Origin: Bacillota bacterium
GTDB taxonomy: Bacteria; Bacillota; UBA4882; UBA10575
Assembly (NCBI GenBank): GCA_012837715.1
Contig: DUQR01000006.1
Coordinates: 1 to 57,476, forward strand
Reading direction: 5' to 3'
DNA: 57,476 bases
Shown here piece after piece: positions 1 through 8,222 of this stretch; the stretch's first letter is position 1; each line of letters begins with the position of its first letter. A model generated the notes under the pieces. That model had not been told where the DNA came from and did not search any database. It saw nothing but the letters and a program-made list of their open reading frames with translations. The position numbers and the translations under genes are program-made.

Positions 1-171
1 ACCTCGATTTTTATGAATGATGAACGCGGCTCCTTGTTCTAACACTCCTTTCTTCAGCCTAAAAACCTGGCGTTCACTGAGATCAAGTAATTCCGCCGCC
101 TCTCTGACCGTGATGTTCCCGGCGATGGTCGAATCGATGACCCTCAGTTTTTTCATTTCCTGTTGAGTCAT
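1..171 (-). CDS. ISNCY-family transposase, N-terminal fragment
   Basis: Fifty-seven codons are visible before the window edge. The peptide starts MTQQEMKKLRVID and continues with a helix-turn-helix of the form TVREAAELLDLSERQVFRLKK, followed by GAAFIIHKNRG. This matches the DNA-binding N-terminus of IS1202/ISNCY-type (integrase-core) transposases. The start at 171 is chosen because GAGAGGAG lies 9 bases upstream; an upstream ATG at 192 lacks a ribosome-binding site. The DDE catalytic domain is outside the window, so intactness is unknown. The ribosome-binding site lies in the loop of an inverted repeat (172-181 with 197-206), which could limit translation. Confidence 0.8.
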   Translation of the reverse strand, partial: MTQQEMKKLRVIDSTIAGNITVREAAELLDLSERQVFRLKKGVLEQGAAFIIHKNRG

Positions 172-235
172 GTAAAATGTCTCCTCTCTCATGGGTGACA
201 TTTTACCAGAATAGATTCAACCTGACATTATCACA
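1..235 (-). mobile_element. End of an ISNCY/IS1202-like insertion sequence (partial)
   Basis: The element runs off the left edge. It holds the 5' part of a transposase read leftward. Its outer end is placed near 235, where the minus strand reads TGTGATAATGTCAGG. The motif AATGTC recurs in GGTAAAATGTCACC (minus strand 207-194) and, inverted, as GACATTTTAC (181-172). Such subterminal repeats are typical transposase-binding sites. The exact end, the other terminus and any target duplication cannot be seen. The promoter of the next operon begins about 30 bases outside the proposed end. Confidence 0.5.
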
Positions 236-263
236 GAATAACTACAATAATTTGCATCCGGCC

Positions 264-292
264 TTGACAAACCACTAGAAATTTGGTACCAT
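264..292 (+). promoter_or_regulatory. Sigma-A promoter for the T-box operon
   Basis: TTGACA at 264-269 and TACCAT at 287-292 are separated by 17 bases. Transcription would start near 299, just ahead of the T-box leader. The -35 is perfect and the -10 matches TATAAT at four positions. Confidence 0.65.
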
Positions 293-319
293 GTACAAAA
301 TTTATTCATAGCTTAATAT

Positions 320-629
320 AAATGCGGTGAACGGGACCACACCCTGTCGGATAGGTAGTTGCAGAGAGCTGTTGGATGGTGCAAAACAGCACACCTTGGT
401 AGCGGTGGACTCCCCCGGGAGCAGTCATCTGAAAGCCTGGTTTGTTTGAGGACCGGGACAAGTAAGCGTGAACGGGTTTCTCGCCGTTATCAAGAGAAGA
501 CATTCATCTTCAAAAGTTAGACTTGGAAGATCGATGTTCCTGAGTGGGTATTTTTTTTACCAAGAAGAGTGGTACCACGGAAGTAAAACTTTCGTCTCTT
601 GCAGTGATGCAAAGGCGAAAGTTTTTTTT
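320..629 (+). promoter_or_regulatory. T-box riboswitch leader with intrinsic terminator
   Basis: The leader has the canonical T-box parts in order: the AGAGAGC element and GGTGCAA distal loop of stem I (363-385), an AGTA-type element followed by an AACGG...CCGTT helix (about 460-490), and the T-box sequence AGAGTGGTACCACGG (566-580). A terminator follows (AAACTTTCG 586-594 with CGAAAGTTT 616-624, then T's to 629). Uncharged tRNA would pair with the T-box bulge and favour antitermination. By position the specifier is in GGACTCCCCC at 407-416, with CTC (Leu, 410-412) the best-aligned triplet; TCC (Ser) or ACT (Thr) are not excluded. Only one gene follows, and it is not an aminoacyl-tRNA synthetase or a standard amino-acid gene. 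Confidence 0.9.
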
Positions 630-646
630 ATGAGGAGGAGATCTAC

Positions 647-3151
647 ATGAAAATCGCTTTTTCAACTTTGGGTTGTCCTGATTTTGGGTGGACTGATATT
701 TATTCGATGGCGAAGGATTTCGGGTTCGACGGAATTGAGATCCGGGGCTTGGGTAAGGAGATCTTTGCCGTGAAGGCGCAACCGTTTACCGAAAGCCAAC
801 TGCCGAAGACAGTTGAGCAGTTATCCAAGCTTGAACTGGAAATTCCTTGTCTCTCCTCGGGCTGCTGTTTAAAATATCCGGAGCAGGAGGAAGAGAATTA
901 TCAACAAATTGTGGAATATATAACGCTTGCGGCCAAGTTGGGCACGGCCTATGTCCGGATCCTGGCGGATCAGGAACCCCACCCGGTGGATGAGGTGGAC
1001 GATGCGGTTGTTTTGCGAGCCTTACGCCGTTTAGTTCCTGTTGCCGAGGCCAATGGAGTGACACTTCTCGTCGAAACCAACGGGGTTTACGCCGATACCA
1101 GTCGGCTGTGCAATCTTCTAGACCAGGTCGGAAGCGATGCGGTCGCCGCCCTTTGGGATCTGCATCATCCGTACCGGTTTGCTGGGGAAAAACCGGATAC
1201 GACCGTTCAAAATCTGGGCGCTTATATCAAATACGTCCATATTAAGGATTCCGTGGTCGAGAATGGTGAGGTCAAGTATAAAATGATGGGTGAGGGTGAC
1301 CTCCCCATTGATCAAATGATGCAGGCCTTGCGCTCGATTAACTATGAAGGTTATATTACCCTGGAGTGGGTTAAACGCTGGGCTCCACAGCTTAGTGATG
1401 CGGGGGTGGTTTTCCCCCATTATGCCAATTTTATGAACCGTTATCTGAAGAAACAGGTGGTTCGAGGCCGCCTCTTTGATAATAAGACGAAGACCGGGAA
1501 GTACGTTTGGGAGAAAGAGACCCTCATTGATCTGACTTTCCCCCAAGTATTGGATCGGATGGTGGAAGAGTTTCCGCACCAGTATGCCTTCCGCTACACC
1601 ACGCTGGACTACACCCGAACCTATGCCGAGTTTCGGGAGGATGTGGACACCTTTGCCCGCTCCTTGATTGCTTTGGGGGTGAAACCCGGCGATCATGTGG
1701 CGATCTGGGCGACCAACGTGCCCCAGTGGTTCATTACTTTTTGGGCAACAACCAAGATCGGCGCCGTCCTGGTCACGGTCAACACCGCCTATAAAATTCA
1801 TGAAGCCGAATACCTGCTCCGCCAGTCGGATACCCACACGTTGGTCATGATTGACGGGTATAAGGACTCGAATTATGTGGCGATCATGAAGGAAATCTGT
1901 CCGGAACTGGAAGCTACAGAAGAAGGTCAACCTCTGCATGCCAAACGGTTACCCTTCTTACGGAATATCATCACCATCGATTCCAAACAGAAGGGTTGTC
2001 TGACGTGGGAGGAAGCTTTAGCTCTGGCGGAGCGGACGCCCCGCGCGGAAGTTGAACGGCGGGCGCTGTCGGTAAGTCGGAATGATGTTTGCAATATTCA
2101 GTATACCTCAGGGACAACCGGTTTTCCCAAGGGTGTGATGCTTACCCACTACAATGTGGTGAACAACGGGAAATGCATCGGTGACTGCATGGATCTGTCC
2201 ACTGCCGACCGGATGTTAGTGCACGTCCCGATGTTTCACTGTTTTGGGATGGTCCTGGCGATGACGGCCGCGATGACGCACGGGACGACCCTTGTCCCCT
2301 TGCCCTACTTCTCACCGAAGCAGTCTTTGGCGGCGATCAACCAGGAGCAGATCACCTGTTGCCATGGGGTGCCCACCATGTTCATCGCCATGCTGGGCCA
2401 TGAAGACTTTGCCCAGACCGATTTTTCCCAGATGCGCACCGGGATCATGGCGGGCAGTCCCTGTCCAGTTAAGGTAATGGAGGACGTGGTGGAGAAGATG
2501 AATATGCGGGAGATCACCATTGTCTATGGTCAGACCGAATCCTCGCCCGGTTGTACACAGAGCCGGGTTGATGACCCGATTGAACTGCGGGTGAATACGG
2601 TCGGACGCGCCCTGCCTGGGGTGGAGTGTAAGGTTGTTGACCCGAAAACTGGGGTCGACCTGCCCGACGGGGTTGACGGCGAATTTGTCGCCCGCGGTTA
2701 TAACATCATGAAAGGCTACTATAAAATGCCGGAGGCGACTGCCGCGGTGATTGATGAAAACGGCTGGTTGCATACGGGGGATTTGGCCCGCCGGGACGCC
2801 AACGGCTATTTCCGGATTACCGGACGGATTAAGGATATGATCATTCGGGGCGGGGAGAACATTTATCCCAAGGAGATCGAAGATTTTATTTACACCCATC
2901 CGAAAGTGAAGGATGTGCAAGTAATTGGCGTTCCCGACCAGGATTACGGGGAGGAGATTATGGCCTGTGTTATCCTGAAAGACGGCATGGAGATGAGCGC
3001 CGAGGAGCTTAAAGAGTATGTCCGTTCCCATATGGCGAAGCATAAGACCCCGCGTTACGTGGAGTTTGTCACCGAATTTCCGATGAACGCCGCCGGAAAG
3101 ATTCTCAAGTACAAAATGCGGGAGGAAGCCGTCGAGAAACTTGGCCTCTAG
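647..3151 (+). CDS. Fused sugar-phosphate isomerase/epimerase-like TIM barrel and acyl-CoA synthetase
   Basis: The 834-residue protein has two enzymes in one chain. Residues about 1-270 form a xylose-isomerase-like (AP endonuclease 2 family) barrel with the expected metal-ligand signatures LLVETNG, LWDLHHPYR, HIKDS and ITLEW. Residues about 295-834 form a full adenylate-forming acyl-CoA ligase: P-loop YTSGTTGFPKG from residue 486, YGQTESSPG, GWLHTGDLARR, GRIKDMIIRGGENIYPKE, and the C-terminal lysine motif GKILKYKMR. The ligase half most resembles medium-chain fatty-acyl-CoA synthetases. A GGAGGAG site 6 bases before ATG 647 fixes the start. A T-box controls it, so expression should respond to the charging of one tRNA. 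The substrate is unknown. A single-chain fusion implies the two activities act on one pathway or pool, but this is inference. Confidence 0.85.
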   Translation: MKIAFSTLGCPDFGWTDIYSMAKDFGFDGIEIRGLGKEIFAVKAQPFTESQLPKTVEQLSKLELEIPCLSSGCCLKYPEQEEENYQQIVEYITLAAKLGTAYVRILADQEPHPVDEVDDAVVLRALRRLVPVAEANGVTLLVETNGVYADTSRLCNLLDQVGSDAVAALWDLHHPYRFAGEKPDTTVQNLGAYIKYVHIKDSVVENGEVKYKMMGEGDLPIDQMMQALRSINYEGYITLEWVKRWAPQLSDAGVVFPHYANFMNRYLKKQVVRGRLFDNKTKTGKYVWEKETLIDLTFPQVLDRMVEEFPHQYAFRYTTLDYTRTYAEFREDVDTFARSLIALGVKPGDHVAIWATNVPQWFITFWATTKIGAVLVTVNTAYKIHEAEYLLRQSDTHTLVMIDGYKDSNYVAIMKEICPELEATEEGQPLHAKRLPFLRNIITIDSKQKGCLTWEEALALAERTPRAEVERRALSVSRNDVCNIQYTSGTTGFPKGVMLTHYNVVNNGKCIGDCMDLSTADRMLVHVPMFHCFGMVLAMTAAMTHGTTLVPLPYFSPKQSLAAINQEQITCCHGVPTMFIAMLGHEDFAQTDFSQMRTGIMAGSPCPVKVMEDVVEKMNMREITIVYGQTESSPGCTQSRVDDPIELRVNTVGRALPGVECKVVDPKTGVDLPDGVDGEFVARGYNIMKGYYKMPEATAAVIDENGWLHTGDLARRDANGYFRITGRIKDMIIRGGENIYPKEIEDFIYTHPKVKDVQVIGVPDQDYGEEIMACVILKDGMEMSAEELKEYVRSHMAKHKTPRYVEFVTEFPMNAAGKILKYKMREEAVEKLGL

Positions 3152-3161
3152 GCAAAAGATT

Positions 3162-3192
3162 GGGGGGAGCCGATTGCGCTTCCCCCTTATAT
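3162..3192 (+). terminator. Probable terminator after the isomerase-ligase fusion gene
   Basis: GGGGGGAGC (3162-3170) pairs with GCTTCCCCC (3179-3187) with one G-U pair, around an 8-base loop. The T-tract is weak (TTATAT), so termination may be partial. Confidence 0.55.
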
Positions 3193-3249
3193 AGTGAATA
3201 ATTCTGTTGTGCGTCGCGAAGGGATGGTAAAAATTAACAGGATTGTTCC

Positions 3250-3288
3250 AAAACCTGCCATTAATCCCACAAGAAAAAGGCAGGTTTT
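3250..3288 (+). terminator. Second hairpin with short T-tract
   Basis: AAAACCTGCC (3250-3259) pairs with GGCAGGTTTT (3279-3288). The loop is 19 bases, long for a terminator. It lies between the operon end and the repeat at 3366 and could back up the first terminator. Confidence 0.4.
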
Positions 3289-3365
3289 ATTAAAATTGTG
3301 GCAAATTATTAAAAATGGCCCTGAAGAGGGAAAAACAAGTGGCGCTCTTTTTCAGGACAAAGCGT

Positions 3366-3470
3366 TTTGCGTTGTAAACAATAAAAAGGACTGCACGACA
3401 ATATATCATATTTTACTTAAATTAGGCGATCAATATATTGTGAATTGTTGAAGCCAAAGGACAACGCAAA
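3366..3470 (+). repeat. Nested palindromic intergenic repeat, copy 1
   Basis: This 105-base AT-rich element is bounded by TTTGCGTTGT (3366-3375) and its inverse ACAACGCAAA (3461-3470). Inside lie further inverted arms AACAAT/ATTGTT (3377-3382, 3444-3449) and CAATATAT/ATATATTG (3399-3406, 3433-3440), so the unit can fold as one long interrupted hairpin. A diverged copy lies inverted at 52642-52752. The two share long blocks such as CTTAAATT and ATCAATATATT, and the outer arm has a paired G-C to A-T change. No transposase is present; it resembles a MITE or a large REP-type element. Confidence 0.75.
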
Positions 3471-3500
3471 CAACCTGGGACAAGAATGGAGGTTATGCCC

Positions 3501-6134
3501 ATGAAAAAAGCCGGTTTGACCGTCATGCTCGCCCTCTGCCTCCTGCTGTTCCCCGCCGTTTGCCTTGGGGGAACCGATTGGCAAGCGCTCAAGACCGAGT
3601 ATTTTACGGTTTTTTACCCTTCCGGCTTAGAGGAGGTGGCCCGGGAGGTTCTCCAGATCCTCGAATATTACCGGCCGGAGGTTGAGAAGCTCACCGGTAA
3701 CCGCCAGTATCACCTACCCGTTGTCATTGATGACACTGGGATCCTTCCGAATGGGATGGCCAATCCTTTCTACTATTATGTCCATCTCTTTTGGTATCCC
3801 CCAAAGGCGGGGATGCTTGGGACCGTGGAAGATTGGAATGCTTTGGTGGCGGTCCATGAATACACCCATATTCTGCAGATGACGAATGCGGGAAAAGGGC
3901 CGAAGGTTTTGTGTAATATTTTTGGTAATCTCTTTTCCCCGAACGTTTGGGTCCCCTGCTGGGTGATAGAAGGAATCACGGTTTATAGTGAATCACGGCT
4001 ATCTAATTACCAAGGACGGCTTAATGACGGGAAATTTGACGCCTATATCGGCGCCCGGGTGGCGGCGGACCGTTTTCCTTCCATCTTGGATGCCACCTTT
4101 AGCCCGCATGAATTTCAGTTGGAGGGGATCTATACCCACGGCGGCCTCTTCTTTGACTATCTGGCCCAAACGTACGGGGAAGAGAAACTGACGGAATTTT
4201 TCACGGTACGCGGTTCTTCGCTGGGGGCGCTCGATCAAAGTGCGGAAGAAGTCTTTGGCAAATCTTTCCCCCTATTATGGGAGGAATGGAAAGAGTACGA
4301 AACCGAAAGGTTTAAAGATTTTACCATCGATGGGGAGCGGATTACCACTGATGGTTGGTATATCTCCAATCCGGTCGTGGCTGCCGGCGAACAGGATGAA
4401 ATGCTGCTCTGCTATATACGGGAAAAAGAGATTAAGACCGGACCGGGCCGGAGTTATTCCAGCGCGGAGATTGTCGTCCGGAATCTTGCCACGCAGGAGG
4501 AAAAGGTGGCCGTCGCCACCACATCCTCTTTTAGTCTCCCCTTGAAAGTGCGCGGGCACAAACTATATTATGGGGTGTATGAGCTTAAACCCGGCTATGA
4601 CAATGCTTTGAACTCAGGCTACGGCGCCTATGCCGAGCTTCGGGAGAAGGATTTGCGGTCCGGAAAAGACCGGCTGGTGTTGGCCGGAGATCTGCGGGCT
4701 TATGAACTGCTCCCGGACGGCAGTGTCTTGTACGCCACCGCCTTGAAGGAAGGTTTCGGTTCAAAGCTTTACCTTTATCATCCGGAGGCAGGGAGTAGAC
4801 TTCTGTTTGAAGTCCCCTATTTGATTGATGAGATGGCCGCTGATGGCGGACGGATCGTCTTTTCCGCCCGGAAAAAAGGGGAGAATAATGATCTTTATCT
4901 GTTCACGCTTGAAACCGGGGAGTTTACTCCCCTCGTCACCACGGCGTATGGGGAATACGGGATTACTTTGGCCGGGGATCGGTTATTCTTCCATGCCAAT
5001 TACCAACAGGTTTACGGGGTTTACTGTTATAAACTCTCGACCGGCCAAGTTTATAAAATGACCACTGGGAATTATGCCACTGAACCGGCTTATGATGAAA
5101 CCCGCGGCGAATTGTACTTTGTGGGCCTTCATGCGGAGGGGTTTGATCTTTACCGTCAAAAGGCAGCTTTTTCCCCATATCAACTTCCTGCTCCCTTACC
5201 GGAAAGGGGGCTGTCTTGGGCGGAGAAAGGGATTGCGGTCGAGGCCAAACCAGGGGGGTACGGGGATAATTTACGGACCTTAACCCCGAAAATGATGCTT
5301 CCTTACTTCTCACCTTTGGACGATGGTTATGTGGCCGGGTTGTACTTTCTGGGTACTGATGCGATTGGCCATCTTCCCGGGTACCAAATAGGTTTCTTAT
5401 ATGATTCGGTGGCCAAACGGTGGGGGACCGATACGTTAGTGCTCCTCAATCTTTTCCCGCCTTTCTTTGTTAATCTCGGTTATCTGTCGTTTGCGGACCG
5501 CCCCTTCTATCTGGACTTTAATTATCCTTTTTATAACCGCTTATCACCGGGGCTTTCCCAGATTACTGTCGGTCTGGCCTGCTCCTACGGGAAGGGTTTA
5601 GGGGCGGAATTGATCCCCTACACCTCCTTGGGTTTCAGCTATCCCGGAACCAGGCTTAATTTTCAATTGCAGACGCCGGTGGAAGATCTGGATTACATCG
5701 GGAAAGACAAACGGGTTGGTTATTACGGCGGTGTGGAAGCCAACCGGCTTTTGGGCAAGGGTGAACTCAGTTTAAAGGTGCAAGGCTTCATTGATCCCGA
5801 CAATCAGAACGGTGTTTTTCCGCTGATCCGCGGTTACCGGGAAGGGTTGGCGGCCAAGAAGGGAGCCGTCGCTACGCTGGAATATTCCCATCCGCTTTCG
5901 CAGGTAAGGGCCGGAAACTGGCGGCTCTCTACGTACTTGGAGGATCTATACGCTTCCCTCTTTGTGGACGCCGCCTTTCCGGATGAAGGCCAGTATCAAC
6001 TGGCCTATGGGGTGGAATTATCTCAGGAGCTGAAAATAGCTTGCGCGTGGCTCACCATAACGTTAACGCCCGGTGTTCGTCTTGGCTTTGACCGTGACGG
6101 TGAGAGTTTTGTCCATTTCTTTTTAGGGATTTAA
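3501..6134 (+). CDS. Secreted zinc metalloprotease with beta-propeller and predicted outer-membrane barrel
   Basis: The 877-residue protein starts with a signal peptide (MKKAGLTVMLALCLLLFP...CLG). A gluzincin-type peptidase domain (peptidase MA-like) follows, with HEYTH at residues 119-123 and the third zinc ligand probably Glu157 in VIEGITVYSES. The middle (about 270-560) has TolB/WD-like blade repeats. The last 250 residues alternate in beta-strand fashion and end in aromatic-rich HFFLGI, as in BamA/surface-antigen barrels. I infer an outer-membrane-anchored metallopeptidase. ATG 3501 is chosen over upstream ATGs at 3486 and 3495 because GGAGG (3488-3492) is correctly spaced only from 3501. 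It stands alone with its own terminator. The substrate is unknown. Confidence 0.75.
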   Translation: MKKAGLTVMLALCLLLFPAVCLGGTDWQALKTEYFTVFYPSGLEEVAREVLQILEYYRPEVEKLTGNRQYHLPVVIDDTGILPNGMANPFYYYVHLFWYPPKAGMLGTVEDWNALVAVHEYTHILQMTNAGKGPKVLCNIFGNLFSPNVWVPCWVIEGITVYSESRLSNYQGRLNDGKFDAYIGARVAADRFPSILDATFSPHEFQLEGIYTHGGLFFDYLAQTYGEEKLTEFFTVRGSSLGALDQSAEEVFGKSFPLLWEEWKEYETERFKDFTIDGERITTDGWYISNPVVAAGEQDEMLLCYIREKEIKTGPGRSYSSAEIVVRNLATQEEKVAVATTSSFSLPLKVRGHKLYYGVYELKPGYDNALNSGYGAYAELREKDLRSGKDRLVLAGDLRAYELLPDGSVLYATALKEGFGSKLYLYHPEAGSRLLFEVPYLIDEMAADGGRIVFSARKKGENNDLYLFTLETGEFTPLVTTAYGEYGITLAGDRLFFHANYQQVYGVYCYKLSTGQVYKMTTGNYATEPAYDETRGELYFVGLHAEGFDLYRQKAAFSPYQLPAPLPERGLSWAEKGIAVEAKPGGYGDNLRTLTPKMMLPYFSPLDDGYVAGLYFLGTDAIGHLPGYQIGFLYDSVAKRWGTDTLVLLNLFPPFFVNLGYLSFADRPFYLDFNYPFYNRLSPGLSQITVGLACSYGKGLGAELIPYTSLGFSYPGTRLNFQLQTPVEDLDYIGKDKRVGYYGGVEANRLLGKGELSLKVQGFIDPDNQNGVFPLIRGYREGLAAKKGAVATLEYSHPLSQVRAGNWRLSTYLEDLYASLFVDAAFPDEGQYQLAYGVELSQELKIACAWLTITLTPGVRLGFDRDGESFVHFFLGI

Positions 6135-6162
6135 CGTTTAGCCAGACGGCAGCCTTGTCGTA

Positions 6163-6196
6163 AAGAAGGAGGGGATCATTCCCTCCTTCTTTTTTA
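6163..6196 (+). terminator. Intrinsic terminator after the metalloprotease gene
   Basis: AAGAAGGAGGG (6163-6173) pairs with CCCTCCTTCTT (6181-6191) and runs into T's. Confidence 0.85.
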
Positions 6197-6207
6197 AGTA
6201 CGGTGGC

Positions 6208-6262
6208 TTGACAATTGGGCGTCGGGGAATATAATATAATTAGATGCTCGAACATATGTTCG
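6208..6262 (+). promoter_or_regulatory. SOS promoter with LexA box for umuDC
   Basis: TTGACA (6208-6213), a 16-base spacer and TATAAT (6230-6235) form a strong promoter. The perfect palindrome CGAACATATGTTCG (6249-6262) overlaps the expected transcription start. This is the Bacillus-type LexA (DinR) operator, not the E. coli CTGT-N8-ACAG box. LexA would block transcription until DNA damage. Confidence 0.9.
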
Positions 6263-6284
6263 TACAAAGGAAGGGCAAGACACC

Positions 6285-6707
6285 ATGAAAATTAAACTCT
6301 TTTATCCCGACCAAAGTTCGGAGCTAGCTTTACCGGCTGTCGGTCATATCTCAGCCGGTTTTCCGTCTCCGGCCGAGGACTATCTGGAAGCGGTCCTTGA
6401 TCTTAATGAGTTGTTGATTAAGAACCCCAGTGCCACTTTTTACGGAACGGTCAAGGGGAATTCCATGACGGACGCGGGGGTGGAGGACGGGGATCTGTTG
6501 GTGATCGACAAAGCCGTGCCCTACCGCCATAATGCGCTGGCCGTCTGTTATCTGGACGGGGAATTTACCTTAAAACGGCTGAAAAGGGAAGGGGAGAGCC
6601 TGTATCTGATGCCGGCCAATCCCCGTTACAAACCGATCGTGGTGCGTGAAGGGAGCGATTTTGCCGTGTGGGGAATCGTTACCTATATTATAAAGAGGGT
6701 CTACTGA
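6285..6707 (+). CDS. umuD: UmuD-like S24 autocleaving protein
   Basis: The 140-residue protein has UmuD length and layout and lacks the LexA DNA-binding domain. Key positions match E. coli numbering: cleavage bond Ala24-Gly25 in SAGFPSPAEDY (Cys-Gly in E. coli), nucleophile Ser60 in GNSMTDAGV, and general base Lys97 in FTLKRLK. RecA-stimulated self-cleavage should yield UmuD', the subunit that activates Pol V. A LexA box lies 22 bases upstream and AAAGGAAGG precedes the ATG. It is translationally coupled to umuC through a TGATG overlap. Confidence 0.93.
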   Translation: MKIKLFYPDQSSELALPAVGHISAGFPSPAEDYLEAVLDLNELLIKNPSATFYGTVKGNSMTDAGVEDGDLLVIDKAVPYRHNALAVCYLDGEFTLKRLKREGESLYLMPANPRYKPIVVREGSDFAVWGIVTYIIKRVY

Positions 6708-8014
6708 TGTTTGCCCTGGTGGATTGTAATAATTTTTACGTCTCTTGTGAACGGGTCTTCCGGCCCGATCTCAACGACCGGCCGGTGGTGGTTTTGAGCA
6801 ATAATGATGGTTGTATCATCTCCCGATCTGAGGAAGCCAAGCAGTTGGGGATCAAGATGGGGGAGCCGGCCTTTAAAATCGCCGCTTTTCTCGAGCGGAA
6901 CCAGGTTACAGTCTTCTCCTCCAATTATGCGCTTTACGGGGATTTATCCCACCGGGTCATGCAGACGCTGGGCCAATTCACACCGGAGTTGGAGGTTTAC
7001 TCCATTGACGAAGCTTTCTTAAACTTGACCGGTTTACCCGTGGACTGGACGGCGTACGCCCGGACGATCCGGGAGACGGTCGGACGCCATGTGGGGATCC
7101 CCGTCAGTATCGGGGTGGCCCCCACCAAGGTCTTGGCGAAAGTGGCCAACCACCGGGCGAAGAAGATCCCGGAGCAAAAGGGGGTTTGTGTTTTAGAAGA
7201 TCCGGAGGAGATTGCGGAAGCGTTGAAAAACTTGGCCGTCGGGGAAGTCTGGGGGATTGGGCGGCAGTATAAGAAGCTCCTCCATTCAATCCAGGTCCAT
7301 ACCGCTTGGGACTTTCTCCAGTTGGATGATGATTGGGTCCGGAGAAGAATGACCGTGGTCGGGCTGAGAATCAAAAAAGAATTGGCAGGAATCGCCTGTT
7401 TGGAAATGGAATTGATCCCACCGGCGAAGAAAGTAATCTGCACCTCCCGTTCTTTTGGGGAGGACCAAACCGCGCTCGCGCCGATCAAGGAGGCGGTGGC
7501 CACTTATGCGGCCCGCTGTGCGGAAAAGCTTCGCCGGCAGCACTCTTCTGCCGGGATGCTGATGGTTTTCCTCCATACCAACAGTTTTAAGGAAGATGAA
7601 CCCCAATACGCGAGAAACCTGGTCTGTAAACTACCGGTTCCGACCAACAGCACCATCGAGCTGATCCGTTATGCCACTGCCGCGCTCCGGGCCATCTACC
7701 GCGAAGGTTACCGCTATAAAAAGGCCGGGGTGATTGTGATGGAGATCGGGCCGGAAGACCGGATTCAAGGTTCGCTCTTTGACCGGGTGGACCGGGAGAA
7801 ACATGCGGCGGTGATGCGGAAGATCGATGCGCTTAACGCGAAATACGGACGGGATACAATTAAAGTAGCGGCCCAAGGCGTGGGCGGGAAGTGGAAGTTG
7901 CGGCAGGAAAGGCTATCGCCCTGCTATACGACCCGGTGGTCGGATATAATTAAAGTCGCCGCGCACACTGGGTGCCGCTCGCACAACGAAGTGCTCAAGA
8001 TCAAAGCCCGGTGA
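6707..8014 (+). CDS. umuC: UmuC, Y-family translesion DNA polymerase (Pol V catalytic subunit)
   Basis: The 435-residue protein opens MFALVDCNNFYVSCERVF. The catalytic carboxylates Asp6, Asp101 and Glu102 (YSIDEAFL) sit at the same numbers as in E. coli UmuC. GVAPTKVLAKVANH is the palm/helix-hairpin-helix approach, and a UmuC-type C-terminal domain follows. The ATG at 6707 shares its A with the TGA of umuD, so the start is set by that overlap; the longer open frame from 6668 has no ribosome-binding site. Both genes share the SOS promoter. With cleaved UmuD it would copy past damaged template. Confidence 0.95.
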   Translation: MFALVDCNNFYVSCERVFRPDLNDRPVVVLSNNDGCIISRSEEAKQLGIKMGEPAFKIAAFLERNQVTVFSSNYALYGDLSHRVMQTLGQFTPELEVYSIDEAFLNLTGLPVDWTAYARTIRETVGRHVGIPVSIGVAPTKVLAKVANHRAKKIPEQKGVCVLEDPEEIAEALKNLAVGEVWGIGRQYKKLLHSIQVHTAWDFLQLDDDWVRRRMTVVGLRIKKELAGIACLEMELIPPAKKVICTSRSFGEDQTALAPIKEAVATYAARCAEKLRRQHSSAGMLMVFLHTNSFKEDEPQYARNLVCKLPVPTNSTIELIRYATAALRAIYREGYRYKKAGVIVMEIGPEDRIQGSLFDRVDREKHAAVMRKIDALNAKYGRDTIKVAAQGVGGKWKLRQERLSPCYTTRWSDIIKVAAHTGCRSHNEVLKIKAR

Positions 8015-8073
8015 GGGAGAAACCGCTGAGGTGGATGGCGATTGTTTATTGGAATAAAAGCTCACATCCAGTT

Positions 8074-8109
8074 AAAAGCCCTGTTCGATCTGGAGCAGGG
8101 CTTTTGATT
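8074..8109 (+). terminator. Intrinsic terminator after umuC
   Basis: AAAAGCCCTG (8074-8083) pairs perfectly with CAGGGCTTTT (8096-8105) around a 12-base loop. Confidence 0.85.
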
Positions 8110-8222
8110 TCCAAGGGATCGGTGTTTGATCAAGCCCTTTTCTTAACGTGTGGGTAAACCGGCTTTTTTATGACAACCAAGATCGGTCATTACAAAAAGA
8201 ATTATCATTTAAGAATAGAATT

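Noticed and set aside
468..650. 60-codon plus-strand open frame before the fusion gene
   Set aside because: It lies inside the T-box leader and its terminator and has no ribosome-binding site.
1118..1939. 273-codon minus-strand open frame
   Set aside because: It is antisense to the conserved isomerase-ligase coding frame and resembles no known protein.
2312..3043. 243-codon minus-strand open frame
   Set aside because: It is antisense to the ligase domain; the length follows from codon bias of the real gene.
3194..3451. 85-codon open frame whose end resembles a frame in the second repeat copy
   Set aside because: The similarity is explained by the palindromic repeat; there is no ribosome-binding site and the two copies differ by an indel.
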